Assembly: GCA_030271555.1 (NCBI GenBank)
Contig: JARXKQ010000043.1
Coordinates: 1-7,802, forward strand
Reading direction: 5' to 3'
Source of the DNA: Chloroflexota bacterium
Lineage (GTDB): Bacteria; Chloroflexota; Limnocylindria; Limnocylindrales; CSP1-4
Length of the DNA stretch: 7,802 nt
Numbering within the stretch: position 1 is the stretch's first letter; each line of letters starts with the position of its first letter. A model generated the notes under the pieces. The model saw nothing but the letters and a program-made list of their open reading frames with translations. It was not told where the DNA came from and did not search any database. This document shows, piece after piece, positions 1-6,344 of this stretch. Position numbers and translations under genes: made by a program.

Positions 1-311
1 CGCCCGCCGGCGGCACGGTCGAAATAAGCCTCAGGGCGACCGACAACGGCAGCGAGATAAAGGTGGCCGACACGGGCGTGGGCATCGACGCGCGCGAGCT
101 GCCGTACGTCTTCGACCGCTTCTACCGCGGCACACAGGCGATCGAGCCGCGTGCCACGGGCTCCGGGCTGGGCCTCTCGATCGTGCGGTCCATCGTCGAG
201 ATGCACGACGGGCGCGTGGCAATCACCAGCACGCCGGGTGCGGGCACGCAGGTATCGGTCATCCTGCCGTCGGACGTATCCGTTTCTTCATCCGCCGCTG
301 CCCGCGCCTGA
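1..311 (+). CDS. Sensor histidine kinase, C-terminal end (partial)
   Basis: This is the end of a two-component sensor kinase; the sensor, dimerisation and N-box parts lie before the window. The frame is open from base 3 and ends with TGA at 309-311, leaving 102 residues. The ATP-binding (HATPase_c) part is clear: DTGVGI (G1 box), YVFDRFYRG (F box) and GSGLGLSIVRSIVEMHDG (G2 box), then a final strand and a short Ser/Ala tail. The family autophosphorylates a histidine and passes the phosphate to a response regulator, which is probably encoded upstream but not visible. The spacing of the boxes is normal, so I see no decay. The signal sensed cannot be read from this part. The HtrA protease gene starts 29 nt downstream on the same strand, which suggests co-transcription and an envelope-stress role (inference). 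Confidence 0.93.
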   Translation, partial: PAGGTVEISLRATDNGSEIKVADTGVGIDARELPYVFDRFYRGTQAIEPRATGSGLGLSIVRSIVEMHDGRVAITSTPGAGTQVSVILPSDVSVSSSAAARA

Positions 312-340
312 ACCGGGTTCGTGGCACTCTTCGTGATGAC

Positions 341-1675
341 GTGACCGACGAGACGCAGCCGCAGACCGAACCCCAGCCGCAACCCGAGCCGCCGTACTCG
401 TACAGCCCACCCACTGAGCCGCGCAGCCAATGGGCGGCGCCCGGCTGGGCCCAGGGCAGCCCGCCGCACTGGTTCGAGCCGCTCCCCGGGCAGGAACGCC
501 GCCGCCAGCGCCGCAACCGCTCTGGCGCCTATGTCGCGGTCCTCTTCGTTGTCGCGCTCGTCGGCAGCGTGCTGGGCTCAGCGCTGACCTACGGGGCGCT
601 GCTCGGCACAGGCCAGATTCGCGGCAATAGCAACAACGTTGCCGCCGCCAGCCCCACGCCGCTGCCCGTAGCGTCCGCCTCACCTGGGCCGCACCTGGGC
701 AATGACAGCACGGCCGTTACGAGCGCCGCGCAACAGGTCAGCCCGGCCGTCGTCACGATCACCGTGGAGGCTGCCGCCGCGACCGATCCCCTGTCGCTGC
801 CGGAGACGGGCATCGGCTCAGGGATCATTTACGACAGCGCCGGCTGGATCCTCACCAACCGCCACGTGGTGGCCGACGCGACCACGGTGACGGTCGACCT
901 GAATGACGGCCGGCAAGTGACCGGCACCGTCTACGGCGTGGACACCCTCACCGACCTCGCGATCGTCAAGATCGACGCGGACAACCTGCACTCAGCACCT
1001 ATTGGCGATTCGACGCTCCTTCAGCCGGGCCAGACCGCGATCGTCATCGGCAGCGCCCTGGGCACCTTCACCAACAGCGTCACGTCGGGTGTCATCTCCG
1101 CGCTGGGTAGAACGCTCGTCACGACCGATCCGCTGAGTGGCGAGCGGCGCCGCCTGCGCAATCTCATCCAGACCGATGCCGCGATCAACCCGGGCAACTC
1201 GGGCGGCCCGCTGGTGAATGCCAATGGTGAAGTCGTGGGCGTTTCGACCGCCTACGCAGAAGGTGCGCAGGGCATCTTCTTCGCCATCCCGATCAACATC
1301 GCCAAGCCGATCATGCGCCAGGCGGTAGCCGGCGAGCAGCTCACCCGGCCGTGGCTCGGGATCATCTACGTCGCCGTCGACAAAGGCGTCGCCGCCGAGA
1401 ACGGCCTGTCAATCGACTATGGCGCCTGGCTGGCACCCGACACGGGCACGGGTGAGTCGCCTGTGAAGGACGGCAGTCCAGCGGCCGCGGCCGGGCTCAT
1501 GCCCAACGACATCATCACCTCGATCAACGGCGCCCGCGTTGATTCATCGCAGGGCCTCGACGACCTACTCAGCGCCTACGACCCGGGCGAGCGACTGACC
1601 ATTGGCGTCTTGCGCGACGGTCAGACGCTCCAGATTGGGGTCACCCTGGGGACGCGGCCCGCCGGCCTGGAATAG
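341..1675 (+). CDS. htrA: Membrane-anchored HtrA/DegP-type serine protease with PDZ domain
   Basis: This is a 444-aa S1C-family protease predicted to degrade or refold damaged proteins outside the membrane. Residues 1-60 are Pro/Gln-rich and end in an Arg-rich stretch (ERRRQRRNR). One membrane helix follows at about 62-90, then a Ser/Pro/Ala linker. The trypsin-like domain has the full triad: His175 in TNRHVV, Asp205 in LTDLAIVKID and Ser287 in GNSGGPLV. A single PDZ domain spans about 336-437, with a slightly long loop before GSPAAAAGL. The cytoplasmic N-tail plus anchor fits HtrA/PepD proteins of actinobacteria and Chloroflexota rather than periplasmic DegP. The start is GTG at 341. An ATG at 335 is out of frame, and no Shine-Dalgarno motif is seen. 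It follows the histidine kinase gene by 29 nt, so the two may form one unit. The gene is intact. Substrates are unknown. Confidence 0.94.
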   Translation: MTDETQPQTEPQPQPEPPYSYSPPTEPRSQWAAPGWAQGSPPHWFEPLPGQERRRQRRNRSGAYVAVLFVVALVGSVLGSALTYGALLGTGQIRGNSNNVAAASPTPLPVASASPGPHLGNDSTAVTSAAQQVSPAVVTITVEAAAATDPLSLPETGIGSGIIYDSAGWILTNRHVVADATTVTVDLNDGRQVTGTVYGVDTLTDLAIVKIDADNLHSAPIGDSTLLQPGQTAIVIGSALGTFTNSVTSGVISALGRTLVTTDPLSGERRRLRNLIQTDAAINPGNSGGPLVNANGEVVGVSTAYAEGAQGIFFAIPINIAKPIMRQAVAGEQLTRPWLGIIYVAVDKGVAAENGLSIDYGAWLAPDTGTGESPVKDGSPAAAAGLMPNDIITSINGARVDSSQGLDDLLSAYDPGERLTIGVLRDGQTLQIGVTLGTRPAGLE

Positions 1676-1757
1676 GTCGGCTCAACCAAATCAGGAGCCG
1701 CAAGCGCAGCGGGAGCACGCGCGCCAGCGGGGGCTTGCGCGGAGCGCGCAGCAGCGG
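1676..1757. repeat. GC-rich convergent gap with inverted repeat
   Basis: This non-coding stretch lies between the ends of htrA (plus) and folB (minus). It holds a 7-bp inverted repeat, CGCAAGC at 1699-1705 and GCTTGCG at 1733-1739, with a 27-nt loop. Imperfect copies of an AGCGGG/CAGCGG-type word lie around it. It could be part of a bidirectional terminator or a dispersed intergenic repeat. There is no T-run on either strand and no convincing open frame. Confidence 0.4.
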
Positions 1758-1776
1758 TCCGCAGGCCGCCTGCGGA
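1758..1776. terminator. Perfect 8-bp hairpin at the end of the fol genes
   Basis: TCCGCAGG (1758-1765) and CCTGCGGA (1769-1776) pair perfectly around a CCG loop. The hairpin starts one base past the folB stop (TAA, 1780-1778 on the minus strand) and 82 bp past the htrA stop, so it could end both converging transcripts. Neither side has the T-run of a classical intrinsic terminator. The structure is seen; the terminator role is inferred. Confidence 0.45.
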
Positions 1777-1777
1777 G

Positions 1778-2140
1778 TTAAGCCCTTGAGCGCTCGACTC
1801 GCACCCCTGCGTACTCGAGCACACCTTCGATGGGAGCTCCGGGCTTCCTGACTGTCACCGCGACGCTCAAGACGCCCGATTCGACGCCGAGGATCTCCCC
1901 CGCCATGCGTTCGGCCATAGCTTCAAGCAGCCGGTACGGCCGGCCTTCGGCCACCTGCTGGCAGAGTCGGAAAACCGCGCCGTAGTCGACGGTCTTTTCG
2001 AGATCATCCGATTCTCCGGCGGGCCGCAGGTCGACGGTCATGTCGACGTCAACCTCGATCGTTTGCTCGTCCGCCCGCTCGCCAGCGCCCGCGCCGATGT
2101 GGCACTCGAACTCCATGTTGGCGAGATAGATGTGGTCCAT
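1778..2140 (-). CDS. folB: Dihydroneopterin aldolase FolB
   Basis: FolB converts 7,8-dihydroneopterin to 6-hydroxymethyl-7,8-dihydropterin and glycolaldehyde in folate synthesis, in the cytoplasm. The product is 120 aa, the usual length. It opens with DHIYLANMEFECHIG, followed by a GER motif with Glu21. DYG (Tyr53) and LLEAMAERMA (Glu73) match the pterin-binding part, and VTVRKPGAPIEG carries the expected catalytic Lys99. The family forms tunnel-shaped octamers (known for the family, not visible here). The ATG at 2140-2138 directly abuts the folP stop codon (TAGATG), so translation is probably coupled. It is the last gene of the minus-strand run and is followed by a hairpin. Many bacteria place folK next, but here the next gene is the converging htrA. 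No key residue is missing. Confidence 0.93.
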   Translation of the reverse strand: MDHIYLANMEFECHIGAGAGERADEQTIEVDVDMTVDLRPAGESDDLEKTVDYGAVFRLCQQVAEGRPYRLLEAMAERMAGEILGVESGVLSVAVTVRKPGAPIEGVLEYAGVRVERSRA

Positions 2141-3049
2141 CTATGGATGGCCCCAGCCGGGGCGGACAACTGCGTCGGACATGCGGGCCGTCCTTACGTT
2201 GGGTTGGACGTCGTGGACCCGAACGATATCCACTCCCGCCTGAATCCCGAGGGCAGTCGTGGCTAGAGTTCCCTCGATTCGCTGATCTGCGGGAAGGTCG
2301 AGAACTTTCCCGATTGTCGACTTTCGGCTGGTTCCTAGAAGGATCGGGCGGCCCAGGACGTGCAGTGCCGCGAGGTCGTTGAGCAGTGCCAGATTATGTT
2401 CCGGCGTCTTGCCGAAGCCGATCCCGGGATCGACGATCAGCCGCTCCCAGGCGATGTTGGCGCTCAGCGCCGCATCGATCGCCCGCGCCAGGTCGGCGAT
2501 GACCTCGGCCAGCAGGTTCACGTAGCGCGCCTCGGCGCGGTTGTGCATGAGCACGAGCGGCACCTGGCGCTCGGCGGCGAGGGCGAGCAGCTCCGGTTCG
2601 GCGGCCGTGCCCCACACGTCGTTGATCAGCTGCGCGCCGGCATCGAGCGCCGCTTCGGCAACGCGGGCCGTCGTCGTATCGATGCTGAGCGGCATGTCCG
2701 GCAGTGCCTTCCGAACGGCCGCGACCACCGGCACGACCCGCGCCAGCTCAGCCTCGACCGAAAGCTGCGCGTGCCCGGGCCGCGTCGATTGGCCGCCGAT
2801 GTCCAGCAGGTCGGCGCCCTGCGCAGCCATCAGCTGGGCCTGCGCGACCGCCGCACCGACCGGGTCACCGCCACCGCTCATGAGACCGTCGCCGCTGAAC
2901 GAGTCGGGCGTCACGTTGATGATGCCCATGACGTAGGTCCGGCTGCCCCATTCGAAGAGGCGCCCGCCGATTTCCAGCGCCTGTGGCGGGCGGCGCGGGA
3001 CGCCCGACTCGGCGTCGGCCGGCAGGATGACCGATGGGGTGGCGTCCAC
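2141..3049 (-). CDS. folP: Dihydropteroate synthase FolP
   Basis: FolP joins 6-hydroxymethyl-dihydropterin diphosphate to p-aminobenzoate to make dihydropteroate; it is the sulfonamide target family. From the chosen start it has 302 aa and a TIM-barrel pterin-binding domain. Motifs in order are MGIINVTPDSFSGDG (41-55), DIGGQSTRPG (83-92), LSIDTTTARVAEAAL (121-135), INDVWG (142-147), VDPGIGFGKTPEHN (206-219), GTSRKSTIG (239-247) and VDIVRVHDV (273-281). The usual LMHM appears as LMHN (167-170). An in-frame ATG at 3190 exists, but it would push 141 nt into folC. The GTG at 3049-3047 overlaps the folC stop by one base (TAGTG) and has an AAGG 7 nt upstream, so it is preferred. The N-terminal 38 residues before the barrel are less conserved. 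The gene is intact and lies between folC and folB. Confidence 0.95.
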   Translation of the reverse strand: MDATPSVILPADAESGVPRRPPQALEIGGRLFEWGSRTYVMGIINVTPDSFSGDGLMSGGGDPVGAAVAQAQLMAAQGADLLDIGGQSTRPGHAQLSVEAELARVVPVVAAVRKALPDMPLSIDTTTARVAEAALDAGAQLINDVWGTAAEPELLALAAERQVPLVLMHNRAEARYVNLLAEVIADLARAIDAALSANIAWERLIVDPGIGFGKTPEHNLALLNDLAALHVLGRPILLGTSRKSTIGKVLDLPADQRIEGTLATTALGIQAGVDIVRVHDVQPNVRTARMSDAVVRPGWGHP

Positions 3050-4311
3050 TAGGCGACCTTGTCTCTCAAGTAGCCGACAAGGTACAGCGACCCACACGTT
3101 ATTAGCAGTCGCTGCGGCGATCTTCCCTGCTGCGATCCGTATCTGAAGGCGTCGTCCGGATTGCCCTCGACGTGCGACTCCCGACCCCAAGCGCGGGCCA
3201 GATCCGCAGCCGGCATCGAGTTCGGCGCGCCGGGTACTGACGTTGCGATAAGAAGCGATTTAGGCAGAGCTCGCTTAAGCGGGTCAAGCATGCCGGGTTG
3301 CCAATGGTTGGCGAGCACGCCCATCAGCACGGTCGGCGGCTCGTCGCCAAACCCGGGGCGAAGATCTATCAGCGCGTCGGCCAGGGCGGCGATGCCTGCA
3401 GGGTTGTGGGCACCGTCAAACAGGATGGCAGGGCGGCCCGACACTGCGGGAAACAGTTCGAGTCGGCCCGGCCAGCGCACTGTGGCGAGGCCGCGCTCCA
3501 GAGCGGCGCGGGGCACGCGCGCAATTCCCGCCGCGTCCAGTGCGGCCACGATCCCGGCCGCGACCGATGCGTTTGCCCTTTGATGCCGCCCCAGCAGCCC
3601 CACCTTGAGGTGCGCGTCCAACTCGTCGGTTGAGCGCACGTCCAGCGGCACGTCGACGCGGCGCGCGCGGCCGCGGATCACGCTGAGCGCAGGCTCGGTC
3701 GCGCCGGTAACCGCACACGAATCGCCGCGCTTGATGATCGCGGCCTTCTCGCGGGCAATGGCCTCAACGGTATCGCCCAGGTATTCCATGTGATCGAGCG
3801 CGACATTGGTGATCGCGCTGACGCCGCCCTGCCAGACATTGGTCGCGTCCAGGCGGCCGCCCAGCCCCACTTCGATAACGCCGACCTGCACGCCAACGCG
3901 GGCAAACCACGTGAACGCGGCGGCAGTAATGATTTCGAACTCAGTCGGTGGCCCGTGTCTGCGGGCGACCAGGTCGGCTGCATCGAGCACCTGGGTCACA
4001 ACGCCAACGAAGTCTTCCACCGCGATCGGCGCGCCGTCGACGACGATGCGCTCGCGGTACGAAACGAGGTGCGGCTTGGGTGTCTGGCCAACGCGCAGCC
4101 CGGCTTCGCGCAGGACGGACGCAACCATGGCCTGGGTTGAGCCCTTGCCATTGGTGCCAGCGATCAGAACGCCGGGAAGGCCAAGCTGCGGGTCGCCCAT
4201 CTGCTTCAGCAGGGCGCGCGTGCGACCAAGGCCCAGTCGGATCCCGAATCGTCCGCGCGCGGCTAGACGCGCAAGGACCGCCTGGTACGTCGGATCGGAT
4301 TCAGAAACCAC
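3049..4311 (-). CDS. folC: Bifunctional folylpolyglutamate / dihydrofolate synthase FolC
   Basis: FolC adds glutamate to dihydropteroate and/or polyglutamate tails to folates, using ATP; it is a Mur-ligase-type enzyme. The 420-aa length is normal. It begins with a family-typical GRFGIRLGLGRTRALL helix (20-35). The P-loop is GTNGKGST (52-59), followed by PKPHLVSYRERI, EVGLGGRLDATN (147-158), ITNVALDHMEYLG (167-179), REKAAIIK with the expected modified Lys189, LLGRHQRANA (239-248), RWPGRLE (279-285) and DGAHNPAG (299-306). The start is GTG at 4311, 12 nt past the stop of the upstream cysteine-cluster gene; no strong Shine-Dalgarno motif is seen. Whether it has both activities cannot be read from motifs alone. 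With folP and folB downstream in the same direction, a folate-synthesis role is the natural reading. Confidence 0.94.
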   Translation of the reverse strand: MVSESDPTYQAVLARLAARGRFGIRLGLGRTRALLKQMGDPQLGLPGVLIAGTNGKGSTQAMVASVLREAGLRVGQTPKPHLVSYRERIVVDGAPIAVEDFVGVVTQVLDAADLVARRHGPPTEFEIITAAAFTWFARVGVQVGVIEVGLGGRLDATNVWQGGVSAITNVALDHMEYLGDTVEAIAREKAAIIKRGDSCAVTGATEPALSVIRGRARRVDVPLDVRSTDELDAHLKVGLLGRHQRANASVAAGIVAALDAAGIARVPRAALERGLATVRWPGRLELFPAVSGRPAILFDGAHNPAGIAALADALIDLRPGFGDEPPTVLMGVLANHWQPGMLDPLKRALPKSLLIATSVPGAPNSMPAADLARAWGRESHVEGNPDDAFRYGSQQGRSPQRLLITCGSLYLVGYLRDKVA

Positions 4312-4323
4312 GCGGGACAGAGC

Positions 4324-4728
4324 CTAAGGGTTGAGCTCGTCCTCGTAGAAGACACACTGGTTGAAACGCGGCGACAGGCAGATGTCGCCCACGTAGCCCG
4401 GCTCGAGATGCACCCCGCCGCGCAACTGGCAACGGGCGGTGTTCGATTCCTGGCGCATCAGCGCCTTGAGCAGGTGCGGCGCGGTGATGGGGATGGGGCC
4501 GCGCGGTCCGGTCATGTAGTAGTGCGGACAGACGTTGCGCCGCAGGTTGGGCAGGCCAAACGGGATCCGCGGCATGCCGGCGCCGTTGAGTGGCGGCGCG
4601 GCTGGACGACGCAGACCCAGGTTGTTGGCAACGCGACTGATCGGGATGCGCGGTGGAGCGGGCGGCAAGGGGCGGCCACCAAGGGCGCGCGCGAGCGTGG
4701 CCGCAGGTCGGCGCCAGGATGAGTCCAT
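4324..4728 (-). CDS. Small four-cysteine protein of unknown function, heading the fol run
   Basis: I do not recognise a named function. The 134-aa product has a Pro/Arg-rich, probably disordered first half (1-60) and a compact second half with four cysteines: C67, C100, C117 and C125. The end reads CLSPRFNQC then VFYED. The C-x16-C-x7-C spacing and the CLS..F..C..Y ending resemble a small domain I recall from many Chloroflexota proteins, often beside LysM or Pro-rich regions; this is recall, not a search. A bound metal or Fe-S cluster, or two disulfides, would fit the cysteines. No signal peptide or membrane helix is seen. The ATG at 4728 is chosen; the frame stays open to 4998 but that part reads as low-quality Arg-rich sequence, and an ATG at 4575 would give only 83 aa. 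It ends 12 nt before folC, so co-transcription with the folate genes is likely. Confidence 0.68.
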   Translation of the reverse strand: MDSSWRRPAATLARALGGRPLPPAPPRIPISRVANNLGLRRPAAPPLNGAGMPRIPFGLPNLRRNVCPHYYMTGPRGPIPITAPHLLKALMRQESNTARCQLRGGVHLEPGYVGDICLSPRFNQCVFYEDELNP

Positions 4729-4739
4729 GAAGTTGGCGT

Positions 4740-4767
4740 AGCGTACACGCACCACTGCCAGCGTGAA
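4740..4767 (-). promoter_or_regulatory. Weak candidate promoter for the four-cysteine gene and fol run
   Basis: Read on the minus strand, TTCACG (4767-4762) and TACGCT (4745-4740) are separated by 16 nt and lie 11 nt before the ATG at 4728. Each is a partial match to TTGACA/TATAAT. If used, the 5' leader would be only a few nucleotides long. The position in a divergent gap supports some promoter here, but these boxes are weak. Confidence 0.25.
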
Positions 4768-4841
4768 CGTGCCCGCGCGCACCGGATTAAGTACGGGCAA
4801 GACGGCGTCGCAAGTACCGGATCGACGTGTCGCCCGCGGCT

Positions 4842-4860
4842 CGCCGCGTCGCCAGCGGCG
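4842..4860. other. Small inverted repeat in the divergent intergenic region
   Basis: CGCCGC (4842-4847) and GCGGCG (4855-4860) can pair around a 7-nt loop, about 35 bp before the ATG of the Ig-like protein gene. In DNA this GC-rich, short repeats arise easily by chance. It could be an operator or simple noise. Confidence 0.2.
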
Positions 4861-4882
4861 CACGCCCCGACGCCAGCCCTGC

Positions 4883-4888
4883 CACAAT
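4883..4888 (+). promoter_or_regulatory. Candidate -10 box for leaderless transcription of the Ig-like protein gene
   Basis: CACAAT at 4883-4888 keeps the key A2 and T6 of a -10 element and lies exactly 7 nt before the ATG at 4896. A transcript could therefore start at or next to the start codon. No good -35 box is seen, and no Shine-Dalgarno motif precedes the ATG. The box also supports ATG 4896 over the in-frame GTG at 4827. Confidence 0.35.
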
Positions 4889-4895
4889 CGCCCCA

Positions 4896-6023
4896 ATGCC
4901 GGGACCGTCCCACCGCTCCGCGCGAGCCCGCGGCGGTCCGAGCCAAAGGCGCGCAGGTGCCCAACGCCCGCGTCGGACTCGCCAGGCAACTGCCCCACGC
5001 CGTCAGGCTTCCGCGCGCGCTCGGCGCGTTTCGTTGGGGCGTCGCGTGGGCTTGGCCTTCGCGCTGCTCGTGCTCGCGGGCGGGGCCATCGTCTTCGCTG
5101 GCGGCGGACTCAATGCCCCAGGCCAGAAGCCGGGTTCGAACGCCAGCGGCGTTCCGCTGCCGGCGCCGCAGATCCTGACGCCCGCCGTGGTGCTGACACG
5201 AGCCGCGGCGGTGGATCTCACGCTTGTTCGTCCCAGCGGTCTGGACCCTGCCGTCACGTACACGGTGCGCATAACGGTCAACGGCACTACCGCGTGGGAG
5301 CGGCCGTTGCCCCAGCAGGAGCAGTTTATCGTGGCCGATGTGCCGCTCAGCGAGGGCGAAAACAGCGTCCGCGCCGCGCTCTTGGACCACGCCGGGCTAG
5401 GCGCGCCGTCGGCGTCGCTGACCATCACCCGCGACACGACGGCGCCGGTCATTCGCGTCACACGGCCGGAGCCCGGCGCAACGGTGTACGGCGAAGAGGA
5501 CACCTTGCGCGGCCGCACTGAGGCCGGCGCCACGATCGCCATCACCGACGTGGCCACCGGTGCCGCAGTCACTGCGAGCGTTGATGCCGACGGACGCTTC
5601 ACGGCCGATCTGACGCTTGCCCTGGGCGACAACCAGCTTCAGCTCTCGAGCCGCGATCCCGCGGGCAACGAGGCCAGCGCCCGCATCACGATCACTCGCG
5701 CCAGCAGCCTCGCGGTCTTGACGCTGACGGTTTCCGACGACCAGCTGAAAGTTGCCGACCTACCGCAGAAGCTCGAGGCCACCGCCATCATCGCGGACGA
5801 GAACGGCCACCCGGTCGACGGCGCGCAGGTGACATTCAGCCTCTCGCCGCCCAACGCGACGACGCTGACCTATCGAACGTTGTCGGTCGCCGGTAAGGCG
5901 AGTTGGCCCGATCTCGAGATTGCGAGCGCCGACGATCCGGTGGGTTCGTGGCTGGTGACCGTTCTCGCCGTTCTACCGTCCGGCACTGAGCTGCGCGCCA
6001 ACAAGTCGCTCAGCGTTCGCTGA
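4896..6023 (+). CDS. Single-pass membrane protein with Arg-rich N-tail and Ig-like extracytoplasmic domains
   Basis: No named family is recognised for the whole protein (375 aa from ATG 4896). Residues 1-50 are extremely Arg/Ala-rich, then one hydrophobic segment at 51-71 (LAFALLVLAGGAIVFAGG), giving an N-in anchor with the rest outside. After a Gly/Pro linker come three beta-rich regions: about 92-178, ending in SASLTITRD; about 182-268, starting TTAPVIRVTRPEPG with RGRTEAGATI and ending RDPAGNEASARITIT; and about 273-375. The middle one matches the bacterial Ig-like pattern seen in adhesins and glycan-binding proteins. The last, with ENGHPVDGAQVTFSLSP, resembles Big_1/invasin-type domains. 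No catalytic motif is seen, so an adhesion, cell-wall or scaffold role is inferred. An in-frame GTG at 4827 would add 23 residues. The 3' end overlaps the converging gene by 14 bp. Confidence 0.82.
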   Translation: MPGPSHRSARARGGPSQRRAGAQRPRRTRQATAPRRQASARARRVSLGRRVGLAFALLVLAGGAIVFAGGGLNAPGQKPGSNASGVPLPAPQILTPAVVLTRAAAVDLTLVRPSGLDPAVTYTVRITVNGTTAWERPLPQQEQFIVADVPLSEGENSVRAALLDHAGLGAPSASLTITRDTTAPVIRVTRPEPGATVYGEEDTLRGRTEAGATIAITDVATGAAVTASVDADGRFTADLTLALGDNQLQLSSRDPAGNEASARITITRASSLAVLTLTVSDDQLKVADLPQKLEATAIIADENGHPVDGAQVTFSLSPPNATTLTYRTLSVAGKASWPDLEIASADDPVGSWLVTVLAVLPSGTELRANKSLSVR

Positions 6024-6336
6024 TCGGCACCTGCGGGGCGTGGAGCGGCACCTCGTGCAGGCCTCGTTCAAGCACCACGGTCACGGGATCCGCCGCGGGC
6101 TTCTCATCGAAGAAACCGTCTGAAGTCGTCGCTGAGGACGCGGCCCAGCACGGTCGCTGCTCAGATCCAGACAGTGGCTCGCGCTTGCGGTCGTTCGCGC
6201 AGTAGCCCACCCCGCCAACAAGCGAAGCGCGGAACATGGCGCACGTGCCGCAACTGGTCGCCGAGCGCTGACACAGGAAGCAGCGCGACGTCTCGGTCTG
6301 GAGCGTGCCGCAATTCGGGCAGCGCCATGTGGCCAT
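6010..6336 (-). CDS. Small protein with two four-cysteine clusters (zinc-ribbon-like)
   Basis: The 108-aa product starts with a zinc-ribbon pattern, CPNC at C6/C9 and CFLC at C19/C22. A second set follows: CGTC (C29/C32), GYC (C46) and PCW (C63), spaced x2, x13 and x16. Two bound zinc ions are the simplest reading. The last 40 residues have no cysteine and look flexible. No membrane segment or enzyme motif is seen, so it may bind protein or nucleic acid; the target is unknown. The ATG at 6336-6334 lies 21 nt after the stop of the PASTA kinase gene, in the same direction, so co-transcription is possible. A TAGACT box 8 nt before the ATG suggests its own leaderless promoter as well. There is no Shine-Dalgarno motif. 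The 3' end overlaps the Ig-like protein gene tail to tail. Confidence 0.82.
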   Translation of the reverse strand: MATWRCPNCGTLQTETSRCFLCQRSATSCGTCAMFRASLVGGVGYCANDRKREPLSGSEQRPCWAASSATTSDGFFDEKPAADPVTVVLERGLHEVPLHAPQVPISER

Positions 6337-6344
6337 CGATTTCG

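Noticed and set aside
310..320. Short palindrome GAACC-G-GGTTC just before htrA
   Set aside because: Five-base arms in such GC-rich DNA are expected by chance, and it overlaps the histidine kinase stop. No second copy was seen to support an operator.
2507..2561. LMHN in FolP in place of the usual LMHM, considered as a decayed or resistant variant
   Set aside because: All other pterin-, pABA- and phosphate-binding motifs are intact. I recall similar LMHN forms in related phyla, so one substitution supports neither decay nor drug resistance.
2360..3052. Long plus-strand open frame (230 codons) opposite folP
   Set aside because: It mirrors folP, which has all family motifs. The translation is rich in Arg, Gln and His with no recognisable domain, as expected for an antisense frame in GC-rich DNA.
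3050..3190. N-terminal extension of folP to an in-frame ATG at 3190
   Set aside because: It would overlap the conserved C-terminal end of folC by about 140 nt, and the added residues do not resemble dihydropteroate synthases. The GTG at 3049 gives a normal length.
4729..4998. Upstream extension of the four-cysteine gene to 4998
   Set aside because: The added 90 residues are Arg/Gly-rich without pattern and would run over the start region of the divergent Ig-like protein gene.
4512..5390. Minus-strand open frame of 292 codons spanning the divergent gap
   Set aside because: It runs antisense to the Ig-like protein gene and across the cysteine gene in another frame. Its composition is Arg/Ala/Gly-rich without motifs.
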